Assembly (NCBI RefSeq): GCF_040564635.1 | Contig: NZ_CP159837.1 | Location: forward strand, 5,505,001-5,569,000 | DNA: 64,000 bases | Direction of reading: 5' to 3' | From: Planktothricoides raciborskii GIHE-MW2 | GTDB taxonomy: Bacteria; Cyanobacteriota; Cyanobacteriia; Cyanobacteriales; Laspinemataceae | Shown: positions 29,398 to 38,788 of the stretch, piece after piece | Layout: each line of letters begins with the position of its first letter | How positions within the stretch are numbered: the first letter of the stretch is position 1 | The notes under the pieces: model-generated | Databases searched by the model: none | What the model was told of the DNA's origin: nothing | What the model saw: the letters and a program-made list of their open reading frames with translations, nothing else | Translations under genes and position numbers: made by a program

Positions 29398-32061
29398 CTA
29401 AAAACCATTACCAATTAAAATAAATGAAGACCAGTAGTAGGGATGTTTGAATTGAGGGTTATGTTGAGGGTTATTATCTTCTGAGTTACTGTTGGTAATC
29501 AGGGATAACTGCGCTTGCCGCAAGGCTTCGGCTTTGGTGACGGTGCCGGTGCTAAATTGATGATAAAATTCCGTCATTAGCTCCTGTGTAGCGCGGTCAT
29601 CTACACTCCACAGAGAGGCGATCGCTGCTTTAACTCCCGCTTTTTGCATTTGATAGCCAAAACCGAGAATTTCTTGACCATTGCCCAGGAATTCTCCCAC
29701 CGCTGTTTGACAAGCACTTAAGACCATTAATTGCACATTGGGCAGTGACCAAGTTTCCAAATCTCTTAAAGTAATCCGACTGCCATCTCCTAATAAAATA
29801 AATGATTCTTCCGGTTGACCATCGATAAAAGCGGCATGAGTAGCCAAATGAACTATATTATATTGATTAAGCTCTTGGGGCAGGGTAGCTTTTAAGTTAA
29901 AATTATGGTTAAATAAGCTTCTGGTATTGGGAATTATTTTGGCAATATTCGCCACCTCTTCACCGGCAAATTCTAGCCCGGATAAATTTAACTGACTGCC
30001 TCCTAAATTAAATTGATAACTGCCTTGGGTAAAGGCAGCAGCAAACATCTTAATTTTTCCCATGACTTGCGGATCAAAGTTGGTTAAACTAGCGGCAGTA
30101 ATGTTATTAACTCTAAACCTTTCGATTAACCAGCGATCGCCATCATAGAGGGCTGCCAAAGGAATATAACGTAACTGACCATCGGGGGCATAAATAATCG
30201 TATCTACTTTCAGTAAAGCCAGGTCATTTTCTATGGGTTTAATCAGCCAATCATAGAGTTGCTTACCTGATTGATTAGCCAAGTTAATTCTGCGTCTTTG
30301 GAGCGGACTGGTTAAAGACACCAGAAAATTTTTGATTCCCTGTTCTAGTTCTGTCTGAGTCACGGGAACTGAACGATGAATTGGGGGATAGTCTGGAATC
30401 ACTAAGACCAATTCTAGGCGATCGCTCAATACTAAAGGATACAAGATCGCCGCCGTTTTTGAGACGTTGCCCAAGCGCTGCTGTAGGCTATTAAAATTTT
30501 GAATATCCAGACTTTCTCCCTGAGTAATTCGGTTAACCTGAGAAATCCGATTTATTAAAGCTGGACTCTGAATAAACTGAGTAAACTGCTCCACAATTCG
30601 CCGGTCTTTCTGGACAAAATTAAACAGGTCTTGTTCCTGGGGTAATAACTCAATTCCCTCAGCGGTTTCGGCATTTCCCGGAACATTATGCAGATAGTTA
30701 TCTAATTCTTGAATTTTCAGTAAATCGAGAACTCTTTGCGCTTCTCTAATCCTTCCCTTTTGCAGTAAAAGATCCGCCAGGGTGCGATAAGTGTTACTGA
30801 TAGTTTCGCTATAAGCTCGCTGTTGTTCCAGAGATAGAGTTTGTAAATCTTGGCGAATTTCTTCGGTAATATTCACCGATTGTTTATAAAAAATAATGGC
30901 TAACTCAATTTGGTTTTCCTGCAACAGCAAGTCCCCTAAGTTACTTAAGGTAATCCGAGAACTGCGGCGATCGCTAATTGCCTGATGTATCCGTAAAGCC
31001 GAAAAATAATATTTTCTCGCTTGCTGAAAATCTCCTAAATTTTTATAGGTAGTGCCTAAACTATCTAGGGTACGGGCTTCACTTGCTTGATTGTCAATTT
31101 CTTGGTAAATATTTAAAGCTTGATTCAGCAGTTCTAAAGCTTGGGCATATTCACCCATGTCATTATAAAGTAAACCAAGATTATTTAAAGTTTGACCAAT
31201 TCCCTGGCGATCGCCAATTTCCCGCCGCCAAGCCAACGCTTGTTGATAAAAATCTAGGGCTGGTTGATATTCCTGTTTAAAATAATAGACTAACCCGATA
31301 TTATTGAGGGTTTCCCCCTGACCCAATCGGTCATTAATTTTTTGCCGCATAGCCAGAGTTTTTTGATAAAATTCTAAGGCTAAATCATATTGGCCTAAAT
31401 GATGATGAATTAGCCCGATATTATTTAATACGGCGGCAATTTCGCTCGGCTGTTCCAGGAATTGAAAAATTTCTAACGCTTGCTGATAAAACTTGACAGC
31501 TTGACCGTATTTCCCTTGATATTGGTATAGGGAAGCAATATTATTTAAAGTCCGGCTAACTCCTAGGCGATCGCCTAACTCCTCACGAATGGCGATCGCT
31601 GCTTGAAAAACTTCTATCGCGGTATCATATTGTCCCATTTGAAAATAAATCCCCCCAATACTGTTCAGACTACTACCAATTCCCGATCGATCTTGAAGAC
31701 TTTCGCGAATCCTTAAAGCTGCTTGATAAAAATTTAACGCTGCCTCATAGTTAGCGAGTTTATTATAAACCCCTCCAATTCTATGCAGAGTTGCCGCTTC
31801 CCCAGTTAAATCGCCAATTTCTCGCCGCTGTTTTAACACTTCTTGATAAATCTCTAACGCTTCAGAATAGCGGCCATTCCGATACTCATACAACCCCATT
31901 TGTTCTTGGCGATTTATTGACTCTCTTTCCTCTCTTTTGTCTAAATTAAATTTGGTAAATTCCTCATAATATTGAATTTTTGCTATAGCAAATAATGGTT
32001 TTTGCAACAGACAAAAATTAACATTCAACAGGCAACAAGCCGCAGGCAATAAACGTTTCAT
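29398..32061 (-). CDS. TPR-CHAT protein (caspase-like peptidase)
   Basis: 887 residues. After a hydrophobic N-terminus resembling a signal peptide (MKRLLPAACCLLNVNFCLLQ) come about nine TPR units of 40 residues (about 50-420; the pattern ALDFYQQALAWRREIGDRQG recurs), then a linker and a C-terminal CHAT domain (about 590-885). The caspase-type dyad is intact: His742 in HLATHAAF and Cys784 in LSACQTAVG. CHAT proteins are clan-CD proteases used in bacterial regulation, cell death and defence. GAGG lies 5 nt before the ATG. The gene upstream on the same strand also carries TPRs, so the two probably form a unit. Confidence 0.9.
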   Translation of the reverse strand: MKRLLPAACCLLNVNFCLLQKPLFAIAKIQYYEEFTKFNLDKREERESINRQEQMGLYEYRNGRYSEALEIYQEVLKQRREIGDLTGEAATLHRIGGVYNKLANYEAALNFYQAALRIRESLQDRSGIGSSLNSIGGIYFQMGQYDTAIEVFQAAIAIREELGDRLGVSRTLNNIASLYQYQGKYGQAVKFYQQALEIFQFLEQPSEIAAVLNNIGLIHHHLGQYDLALEFYQKTLAMRQKINDRLGQGETLNNIGLVYYFKQEYQPALDFYQQALAWRREIGDRQGIGQTLNNLGLLYNDMGEYAQALELLNQALNIYQEIDNQASEARTLDSLGTTYKNLGDFQQARKYYFSALRIHQAISDRRSSRITLSNLGDLLLQENQIELAIIFYKQSVNITEEIRQDLQTLSLEQQRAYSETISNTYRTLADLLLQKGRIREAQRVLDLLKIQELDNYLHNVPGNAETAEGIELLPQEQDLFNFVQKDRRIVEQFTQFIQSPALINRISQVNRITQGESLDIQNFNSLQQRLGNVSKTAAILYPLVLSDRLELVLVIPDYPPIHRSVPVTQTELEQGIKNFLVSLTSPLQRRRINLANQSGKQLYDWLIKPIENDLALLKVDTIIYAPDGQLRYIPLAALYDGDRWLIERFRVNNITAASLTNFDPQVMGKIKMFAAAFTQGSYQFNLGGSQLNLSGLEFAGEEVANIAKIIPNTRSLFNHNFNLKATLPQELNQYNIVHLATHAAFIDGQPEESFILLGDGSRITLRDLETWSLPNVQLMVLSACQTAVGEFLGNGQEILGFGYQMQKAGVKAAIASLWSVDDRATQELMTEFYHQFSTGTVTKAEALRQAQLSLITNSNSEDNNPQHNPQFKHPYYWSSFILIGNGF

Positions 32062-32216
32062 GGAATCCTCACAACTGTGCTAAATTAACTTGGCTTAGGG
32101 GCAGAAACCTAAAGGCGCAAATAAAATTATGCGGGGGGCAAAGGATCAGCAAATAACCAACAACCAAAGAATCCCTACCCAAAGAATCCCTACCCAACAA
32201 CCACCAATCACATTAA

Positions 32217-32867
32217 TTATTGACTGGGATTTTTGGGTAAATTTGGTGGGGGGATAATGTTAGCTTCGGCATCCTCGTCAAATAAAATAGTTACCGATCC
32301 TTCGGTACTTTCTTTTAAACAATCAATCGGTTCATCATCGGGTTGCCACAGTTCCGCGCCGAATTCCGTATTACAGTAAACTTCATATTCAGCATTAAAA
32401 GTCGCTTGATTACTAATTTTATCCGCAATCTGTAAAACCTCCCAATAGGTATCTAAAGCCTCTTCTTTTCTGCCCAATTTTTCATAAACCCTCCCCAGAT
32501 TAAACAGCACATATCCTTCGCCTCGGACATCGCGAATTTCTTGATAGATTTGCAAGGCTTGCTCAAACGAGGCTAAAGCTGCCGACCATTCGCTATTTTG
32601 ATAATGTGCGATTCCTTCTTTATTTACCCTAATAGCGGTTTCGGCTTCCGTCTGGCTGTTTGACTGAGCAATTGCCGGGGCGATTCGCGATCTGGATCCG
32701 CCAGGGGCGATCGCCCATTCATTCCTACCGCCAGCAATGGACAATAAATCAAGCTGCTGTACCGTAAATCCGGGAAACAATCCAGCAAACAATTCGGCAA
32801 ACAATCCGGCAAAATTTAGCGCCAGTACCACACTAAAAATTCTAATAGATTTAGAAATATACATCAT
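32217..32867 (-). CDS. Exported TPR protein
   Basis: 217 residues from the ATG at 32867, chosen because GAGGAG lies 6 nt upstream; an upstream in-frame start at 32945 is less likely. A signal peptide-like N-terminus (MMYISKSIRIFSVVLALNFA) contains a repeat-derived FAGLFAELFAGLF stretch. Residues about 78-150 form roughly two TPRs (GIAHYQNSEWSAALASFEQA; GRVYEKLGRKEEALDTYWEV). The C-terminus is acidic and Pro-rich with two Cys. It lies 155 bp upstream of the TPR-CHAT gene and has a matching repeat style, so it may be an accessory or a split paralogue. Confidence 0.75.
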   Translation of the reverse strand: MMYISKSIRIFSVVLALNFAGLFAELFAGLFPGFTVQQLDLLSIAGGRNEWAIAPGGSRSRIAPAIAQSNSQTEAETAIRVNKEGIAHYQNSEWSAALASFEQALQIYQEIRDVRGEGYVLFNLGRVYEKLGRKEEALDTYWEVLQIADKISNQATFNAEYEVYCNTEFGAELWQPDDEPIDCLKESTEGSVTILFDEDAEANIIPPPNLPKNPSQ

Positions 32868-32955
32868 CACATTCTCCTCAATTAAAAAGAAATATGCTCC
32901 TACTTTAAATTGTATCCCTTGAACCAAAAAAACATCATCAGACAATTCTCACCCT

Positions 32956-33082
32956 AATCCGTTGCCCCATCCATTAACCCATCCGTTGCCCATCCGTTGC
33001 CAATCCGTTGCCCATCCGTTGCCAATCCGCTGCCAATCAATTAACCCATCCGTTGCCAATCCGCTGCCAATCCGTTGCCAAT
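32956..33082. repeat. Tandem repeat of AATCCGTTGCC-type units
   Basis: A run of roughly ten imperfect 9-11-bp units, (A/C)ATCCG(T/C)TGCC, partly interrupted by ATTAACCC. The same unit forms a second array at 44001-44080. Typical of the short tandemly repeated sequences of filamentous cyanobacteria. Confidence 0.85.
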
Positions 33083-33293
33083 GCTCACCCTAATCAAGCA
33101 TCTGTCCGTGCTACTCACAGAGATTTCTGCGCCAATAAGCTCTGCCAATAGTTTCAAGCGTTTGCTCAAACTGGCTGACTCTCCCCAGGGAAGCCGCTTC
33201 TACTGCATAACCTGTTCAGATGATTTTGTGTTTACAGATACAGAAAAAAAGCTAATCGGGAAAATAATCAATGGGGAGCAAATATTATTATAA
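33081..33293 (+). CDS. Possible small protein
   Basis: 70 residues from an ATG at the edge of the repeat array. The C-terminal part (GSRFYCITCSDDFVFTDTEK ... KLIGKIINGEQIL) looks protein-like. No ribosome site and no family recognised. It ends 27 bp before the 33320 gene and could be translated with it. Confidence 0.35.
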   Translation: MLTLIKHLSVLLTEISAPISSANSFKRLLKLADSPQGSRFYCITCSDDFVFTDTEKKLIGKIINGEQILL

Positions 33294-33319
33294 TTTTAAC
33301 ATGAGTTATTTTTTAAACC

Positions 33320-34051
33320 GTGAACAGCGCCAAAATACTTCCCATATCAATGTTAACTCCTTTAGATCGCGATCGAATGTATTGCTTACTTGCTACTCAT
33401 TTTGATGGCGTAGATTTGGCAACATTTGAAGCTGACCTCAACCAAAAAAACTGGGTTCTTCTTATGGAAAAAAATAGCCAGATGCAAGGATTTTCAACTC
33501 TGCTCATTTACCAGATGGAGTTTGCCCGAGAAAAGATCAATGTTGTTTACTCTGGCGATACTATCGTCGCTCCCAGTGCTTGGTCAAGTTCGATTTTGTC
33601 TTCAGCTTGGATCGCCTCAGTCAAACAACTACGCCAAAATTATTCCAAGGGAAAACTTTACTGGTTACTGATTTCTTCGGGATATCGAACCTATCGCTTT
33701 TTGCCGACATTTTGGCAAGAATTTTATCCCCGATACGATGCCGAAACTCCAGAAGCAACCAAGCAATTAATGGAATTTATCGCTCAGGATCGCTTTGGTG
33801 AATGTTATGACTCAAAGAATGGCATTGTCCGCTTTCCTAAGCCCCAGTCATTGGGAGAAAAACTGCGAGGGATTCCCGAAAATAGGCTGTCAGATCCCCA
33901 CGTTCGTTTTTTCAATGACCGGAACCCTCACCACCACCAAGGAGATGAATTAGTTTGCCTGACGGAAATTTCTGAAGACAATCTTACCCCAGCCGGTCGG
34001 CGGATGTGGTTTACCAATTCTATTTCCTTAACTTTATTTGGCGATCAATAA
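33320..34051 (+). CDS. GNAT-like protein of the UnbUV cluster
   Basis: 243 residues from a GTG; an ATG at 33350 is an alternative. The centre (NWVLLMEKNSQMQGFSTLLI ... INVVYSGDTIVAPSAWSSSI ... KLYWLLISSGYRTYRFLP) has the strand-helix order of GNAT acyltransferases, but the acetyl-CoA loop is not obvious, so the call is tentative. The C-terminus is His-rich (NPHHHQGDE). It heads a run of eight same-strand genes and ends 69 bp before the Rieske oxygenase gene. Role within the pathway unknown. Confidence 0.6.
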   Translation: MNSAKILPISMLTPLDRDRMYCLLATHFDGVDLATFEADLNQKNWVLLMEKNSQMQGFSTLLIYQMEFAREKINVVYSGDTIVAPSAWSSSILSSAWIASVKQLRQNYSKGKLYWLLISSGYRTYRFLPTFWQEFYPRYDAETPEATKQLMEFIAQDRFGECYDSKNGIVRFPKPQSLGEKLRGIPENRLSDPHVRFFNDRNPHHHQGDELVCLTEISEDNLTPAGRRMWFTNSISLTLFGDQ

Positions 34052-34120
34052 GCATCAAAAACCGGCTTATTTTCGGCAGAGAAAACCTACCAATTAAGCA
34101 TTTTTAATCCACAGGGTACT

Positions 34121-35134
34121 ATGCTCAACTCTTACTGGTATATTGCTTGTCAATCACAAGAACTTGGCAAAAAACCATTGGGTACAACTATTTTACAGCA
34201 ACCCATCGTTTTATTTCGCACCGCTGACAATAAAGCGATCGCCCTAGAAGATCGCTGTAGCCATAGAAATGCCCCCCTTTCTCAAGGAAAAATTATTGAA
34301 AATAACTTACAATGTCCCTATCACGGTTGGCGCTATGCACCAGATGGCCAAGTCATAGATATTCCTGCCTTTCCAGAAACTCTCCCCATTCCCTCTCATC
34401 TCTGCGTCAAACATTACTGCTGCATTGAACAAGATGGATTTGTGTGGGTTTGCCTGTCAGAAAAACCAGCCCAAGATCGCCCTCTAGATTTTCCTTTTTT
34501 ATCGCAACCGGGCTGGACAAATTTTCGCATGAAAACTCGCTTTAAAGCTGCGGTAGAGACCTGTTTAGAAAATTTTTTAGATTGCCCCCATGCGACTTAT
34601 GTTCACCGTTTTTGGTTTCGTTCTCCTCAAGGGAAAACTATCAAAGCGCTGGTGAAAACTTTGCCCGATGGGGCGGTTGCCGAATACTTTGAAGAACCCC
34701 GCGAAGATGGTTTAGTCTGGTGGCTGCTGACAAGACAAAAAAGTCAGATGAAACATACCGATCGCTTTATTGCCCCAGCCACCAGTCGCGTCGATTACAT
34801 CTTTAACGATTCCCGACATTATATAATCACTTCATCTTGTACGCCGATTAGCGATGTAGAAACAGAAGTTTATACGGTGATATCGTTTAAATTCCCGGTG
34901 ATTGGCTGGTTAATTCGGCTGCTTTTTGAACCGTTGTCTCGCCTGATTATTGCCCAAGATGTGAAAATTTTAAACCTCCAGCAAGCCAATATTAAACGTT
35001 TTGGCAAAGCGAACTATAAATTCATGTCAACTGATTTACTTGCCCATTATATTATCAAGTGGCGGCAAGGGATTAAACAGGAGTCTGAGTTACCACCAGC
35101 AGGTTTAGAACATTTCGTTGATATCCGCCTATAA
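34121..35134 (+). CDS. Rieske non-heme iron oxygenase
   Basis: 337 residues. The N-terminal Rieske domain binds a 2Fe-2S cluster through C46/H48 (CSHRNAPL) and C65/H68 (CPYHGW). The C-terminal catalytic domain has the mononuclear iron motif with two His in NFLDCPHATYVH, and the Asp that bridges the sites is plausible in the same segment. Such single-component-type alpha subunits hydroxylate, demethylate or desaturate small molecules and take electrons from a reductase, not seen here. A hydrophobic stretch near 245-265 (FKFPVIGWLIRLLFEPLSRL) suggests membrane association, as in lipid- or pigment-modifying members. Substrate unknown. Second gene of the cluster. Confidence 0.88.
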   Translation: MLNSYWYIACQSQELGKKPLGTTILQQPIVLFRTADNKAIALEDRCSHRNAPLSQGKIIENNLQCPYHGWRYAPDGQVIDIPAFPETLPIPSHLCVKHYCCIEQDGFVWVCLSEKPAQDRPLDFPFLSQPGWTNFRMKTRFKAAVETCLENFLDCPHATYVHRFWFRSPQGKTIKALVKTLPDGAVAEYFEEPREDGLVWWLLTRQKSQMKHTDRFIAPATSRVDYIFNDSRHYIITSSCTPISDVETEVYTVISFKFPVIGWLIRLLFEPLSRLIIAQDVKILNLQQANIKRFGKANYKFMSTDLLAHYIIKWRQGIKQESELPPAGLEHFVDIRL

Positions 35135-35208
35135 CTATCCTATAACTATCATTTTCAACTATCATTGTTAACTGTCATTGTCTCATTTTTATTTCCCTGG
35201 ACTATACC

Positions 35209-35844
35209 ATGCAAAATTCTGTTCAAATCGCACCACCTACCTCGGCTTTAAAATTAGCGTATTGGTTAATTGTGGCTAGTTTAATCGCTACTGGTTGTGC
35301 CTTTTATTATTGGCAAAATTCAGGACAAGCAATCGGAGGATCCATAGCCCTGCCCAAGCTATTTTGGTTAGCTTATGCCTTATGGTTTTGGTATTTCTTG
35401 CCCCTGTTAATAGTCGCCGACCAGCGCATTTGCCCGAAAATCAGGCAAAATTACTGGATATTTTGGGTCAATATGGCCTTGCGGGCGATCGCCGAGTTGT
35501 GGATGATGTATATCAGCAAAACTTGGCATCCCTATTGGGGGATTAGTCACGATATTTTTAGCGCTATCCTGATTGGGATATTAGGACTAAAGGTAGATTC
35601 CAATATGCCTTTAGATCGTCAGGTAAGATTCAATTTTAAAATCATGGGGGTGATGTTTTTGTTAGAAACACTTTTTGCTACCTATATGCTCCTGCGGGTG
35701 GCTTCCACCGATGGCAGCCCAGTTTACTTTGTCCCAGGAAGTTCACAACATTTAGTGATTATGGCAATTACTTGGACAGCAGTGATTATTTTAAGCATTC
35801 AACAAATCTTATTTTACCAAAAATGGGCTGAAAAATCACCATAA
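35209..35844 (+). CDS. Polytopic membrane protein of unknown function
   Basis: 211 residues with about six predicted membrane helices (LAYWLIVASLIATGCAFYYW, LFWLAYALWFWYFLPLLIV, YWIFWVNMALRAIAELWMMY and others). A polar loop holds KTWHPYWGISHD. No family recognised. It lies 74 bp after the Rieske gene and could anchor the oxygenase or transport an intermediate; that is a guess from position only. Confidence 0.75.
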   Translation: MQNSVQIAPPTSALKLAYWLIVASLIATGCAFYYWQNSGQAIGGSIALPKLFWLAYALWFWYFLPLLIVADQRICPKIRQNYWIFWVNMALRAIAELWMMYISKTWHPYWGISHDIFSAILIGILGLKVDSNMPLDRQVRFNFKIMGVMFLLETLFATYMLLRVASTDGSPVYFVPGSSQHLVIMAITWTAVIILSIQQILFYQKWAEKSP

Positions 35845-36012
35845 AAATCATCGGCTATCGGGATTACGCCGACGGCAGCCAGAAGCCCGGTTTATCAGTA
35901 AATTTTTCCCTTTTGCTGCCAAATTTTTTTCGATCGACCGGGTTTCTGACGCCTAAACAGAGAAAATTTCCTCAACATTAAACAATTAATTGGCAACCGG
36001 AGAAATCAGATT

Positions 36013-37566
36013 GTGTATCCTTGGGCATTGATGCAAAATACCGTTAGCCCTTATCTGCAAGAATATTTGGCAGCATTGCCAAATAGTTGCACCGTGCAAC
36101 AACAACGGCTAAAAGAGATTGTATTAGGGAACAGTGAAAGTATTTTTGGTCAAAAATTTAAGTTTTCAGCCATTCGCAGTTATCGGGAATATTGCGATTT
36201 AGTTCCCGTGCAAACTTATGAAGATTTAGCACCCTATATTCAAAAAATAGCCGAGGGAGAAAACCGCGTGCTGACTTCCGATCCAGTGGTAGCTTTTGAA
36301 ATCACCGGAGGCAGCACAGGAGGAGCCAAATTAATTCCTTATACTGAGGCTGGTTTAACTGCTTTTCGGCAGGCAATATTTCCCTGGTTAGCAGACTTGT
36401 TGCAACACCGTCCGGGAATTAAAAAAGGGCGGACTTATTGGGCAATTAGTCCGGCAATGCGCCATATTACCAAAACAGCGGGCGGAATTCCTGTGGGGAT
36501 GCCCAATGATGCGGCTTATTTTGGCGATTCTGTGGCCGCTTACCTGGTTCAAGTGTTAGCAGTCCCCACTGATTTCGGCTTGATTTCTGATTTGGATGAA
36601 TGGCGTTACTTAACCGCATTATTTTTATTGGCGGCGGAAGACTTAACCTTAATTTCGGTTTGGAGTCCCACCTTTTTGTTGCAGATTATTGAAGAGATCA
36701 AAAATCATCGCGATCGCCTAATTGATGATATTGCCAGAGGCACGGGGAGTTTGCCACCGCAGCCGGTGAGAGCAAAGTTACTCAAACTCGCTCTTTCTAA
36801 ATCTCAGCCCGACACCGAGCAAATTTGGCCGCACCTAGATACGATTAGCTGTTGGAAAGATGCCGCTGCTCAAGCATTTATCCCGCAACTGCAAACCGTT
36901 TTTCCCCAGGCTTGGATTCAGGGCAAAGGGTTGCTGGCCACTGAGGGGGTTGTGACATTTCCCCTCACGGATTGTTCCCACCCTATTTTAGCCATAAACA
37001 GTAATTTTTATGAATTTATCGACGAGCGCAACAATCCCTATTTAAGCCATGAATTAAACACAGGTCATAGCTACAAAGTTGCGCTCACAACACCTTCAGG
37101 ACTCTACCGTTACGACACAGGCGATCGCATCATCGTGCGGGGCTGGCATCAGCAAACACCGCTATTAGAATTTGTCGGACGGACTGGGTTAGTCAGCGAC
37201 TTATGTGGAGAAAAGCTGACAGAAGAATTTGTGCTAAATCAGTTAAAAAATATGCCCGGTTTTGCCATGTTAGCTCCATCCCTAGAACTCAAACCCCATT
37301 ATGCTTTATTTCTGGATAAAAAAGACTGCGATCAGGCAACCGCAATCTCTATCAGTCAGAAATTAGATCGCGCCTTCAGAAGTAACCCTCAATACCAATA
37401 TGCTCGCGACTTGGGGCAGTTGGGTGCAATTACCGCTTATCGAGTCAAAAATCCCTTAGAGAAATATCTTAATTATGCCTTAAAACAAGGGCAAAGACTG
37501 GGAGATATTAAGCCACCAGCTTTAAGGGGAGAAACCGGTTGGGAACAAAGATTTGAAGTATTTTAA
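36013..37566 (+). CDS. GH3-family acyl-adenylating/amide synthetase
   Basis: 517 residues. The GH3 superfamily (ANL fold), best known for plant enzymes that couple jasmonate or auxin to amino acids, is indicated by the nucleotide loop ITGGSTGGAKLIPYT (residues 97-111), the motif GLYRYDTGDRI and the hinge LEFVGRTGLVSDLCGEKLTE. Expected chemistry: activation of a carboxylate as adenylate, then transfer to an amine. The GTG start has GGAG 10 nt upstream; an ATG at 36031 is an alternative. The next gene, a GNAT, begins 19 bp downstream, so the two are surely co-transcribed. Substrate unknown. Confidence 0.88.
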   Translation: MYPWALMQNTVSPYLQEYLAALPNSCTVQQQRLKEIVLGNSESIFGQKFKFSAIRSYREYCDLVPVQTYEDLAPYIQKIAEGENRVLTSDPVVAFEITGGSTGGAKLIPYTEAGLTAFRQAIFPWLADLLQHRPGIKKGRTYWAISPAMRHITKTAGGIPVGMPNDAAYFGDSVAAYLVQVLAVPTDFGLISDLDEWRYLTALFLLAAEDLTLISVWSPTFLLQIIEEIKNHRDRLIDDIARGTGSLPPQPVRAKLLKLALSKSQPDTEQIWPHLDTISCWKDAAAQAFIPQLQTVFPQAWIQGKGLLATEGVVTFPLTDCSHPILAINSNFYEFIDERNNPYLSHELNTGHSYKVALTTPSGLYRYDTGDRIIVRGWHQQTPLLEFVGRTGLVSDLCGEKLTEEFVLNQLKNMPGFAMLAPSLELKPHYALFLDKKDCDQATAISISQKLDRAFRSNPQYQYARDLGQLGAITAYRVKNPLEKYLNYALKQGQRLGDIKPPALRGETGWEQRFEVF

Positions 37567-37585
37567 TTAGGGGAGTTAGCATCAG

Positions 37586-38692
37586 ATGAGTCAATTTGAA
37601 TTTGGTCTAGCGACCTTAGAAGATGAACCTCAACTCCGGGAGCGGATGGCAGAAAATTGGATGCAGGGCAATATCTCTGTCAGTTTCCGAAGAGAACCGA
37701 ATTATTTTGCCGGTTGCCAAGTACAAGGATCATCTTTTCAAGTGATAAAATGCCAGGAAAAATCAACCGGAAAAATAATCAGCTTAGGCAGCCGATTAAT
37801 CAAACCGTCTTGGATTAACGGGCGGCTGCAAAAAATCGGATATTTGGCTGATTTGCGCCTCCATCAAGACTATCGCAATGGGACGATTTTAGCGCGAGGA
37901 TATCGCTTTTTGCGTCAGCTACATAAAGCTGCCCCAGTTCCCCTATATTATTCCCTGATTCTTGATGGCAATCGGGCTGCTTTAAACAATTTAATTGGCG
38001 GCAGAGCCGGTTTGCCCCAATATCAAGATATGGGTTTAATTCTGACCCCAGCCATTCATTTAGATTTGCCCAAACCAGAAATTAAAGTTACTGGGGTTAA
38101 TTTTACCCGGGCAAAGAATCACCAACTTGCGGATATTTTAAGGTTTGTACAGCAATGCCATGCTCAAAAGCAATTTGCTCCTTACTATTCCCTGGAAGAT
38201 TTTCACAGTTCTCGGTTACGGGGGCTAACAGCAGAAGATTTTTACCTAGCCATTAAAGATCACCGAATTGTCGGTGTAGTAGCCGCTTGGAATCAGCGTA
38301 GTTTTCGGCAAACCTATATCGAAGCCTACAGCCGTAAAATGGCAATCATTCGCCCATGTTATAATTTATTAGCGCAGCTTACACCCCTGAAGCCCCTGCC
38401 GCACCCAGGTGCGGAAATACCTTATTTTTATTTGGCATTTGTGGCCATAGAAGATCACAACCCAGAGATTTTTCGCGGCTTGCTGCGGATGTTATACTGT
38501 GACCGGGCGAAGAGTGAAAGTCATTATTTTATCGCGGGCTTGCACGAGAGTGATCCCCTCGGCTCAATTCTGGGGGAATATCGCAGAATTGAAGCGGCTG
38601 GCCGATTGTTTGTAATTTATTATTCAGATGGTGAATCTTGGTTTAATCAGCTAGATGGTAGAGTTCCTTATGTGGAGATTGGCACGGTGTGA
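37586..38692 (+). CDS. GNAT-family acyltransferase, tandem type
   Basis: 368 residues. The N-terminal half (FGLATLEDEPQLRERMAENW; IGYLADLRLHQDYRNGTILA, with Arg-rich acyl-CoA loop; LYYSLILDGNRAALNNLIG) is a good GNAT pattern. The C-terminal half (DFYLAIKDHRIVGVVAAWNQ; YFYLAFVAIEDHNPEIFRGL) looks like a second, degenerate copy. It may acylate an amine or hydroxyl on the pathway product, or work on the GH3 product. The start is 19 bp after the GH3 stop. Confidence 0.8.
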   Translation: MSQFEFGLATLEDEPQLRERMAENWMQGNISVSFRREPNYFAGCQVQGSSFQVIKCQEKSTGKIISLGSRLIKPSWINGRLQKIGYLADLRLHQDYRNGTILARGYRFLRQLHKAAPVPLYYSLILDGNRAALNNLIGGRAGLPQYQDMGLILTPAIHLDLPKPEIKVTGVNFTRAKNHQLADILRFVQQCHAQKQFAPYYSLEDFHSSRLRGLTAEDFYLAIKDHRIVGVVAAWNQRSFRQTYIEAYSRKMAIIRPCYNLLAQLTPLKPLPHPGAEIPYFYLAFVAIEDHNPEIFRGLLRMLYCDRAKSESHYFIAGLHESDPLGSILGEYRRIEAAGRLFVIYYSDGESWFNQLDGRVPYVEIGTV

Positions 38693-38788
38693 TTTACTGT
38701 TCTTCATAATTGCTATAAGAGCAAATTTTTTGTTTTACAGTCATAGAGAAATTTAGCGTTTTATTGATGAATTGAGAACTCAAAATTT

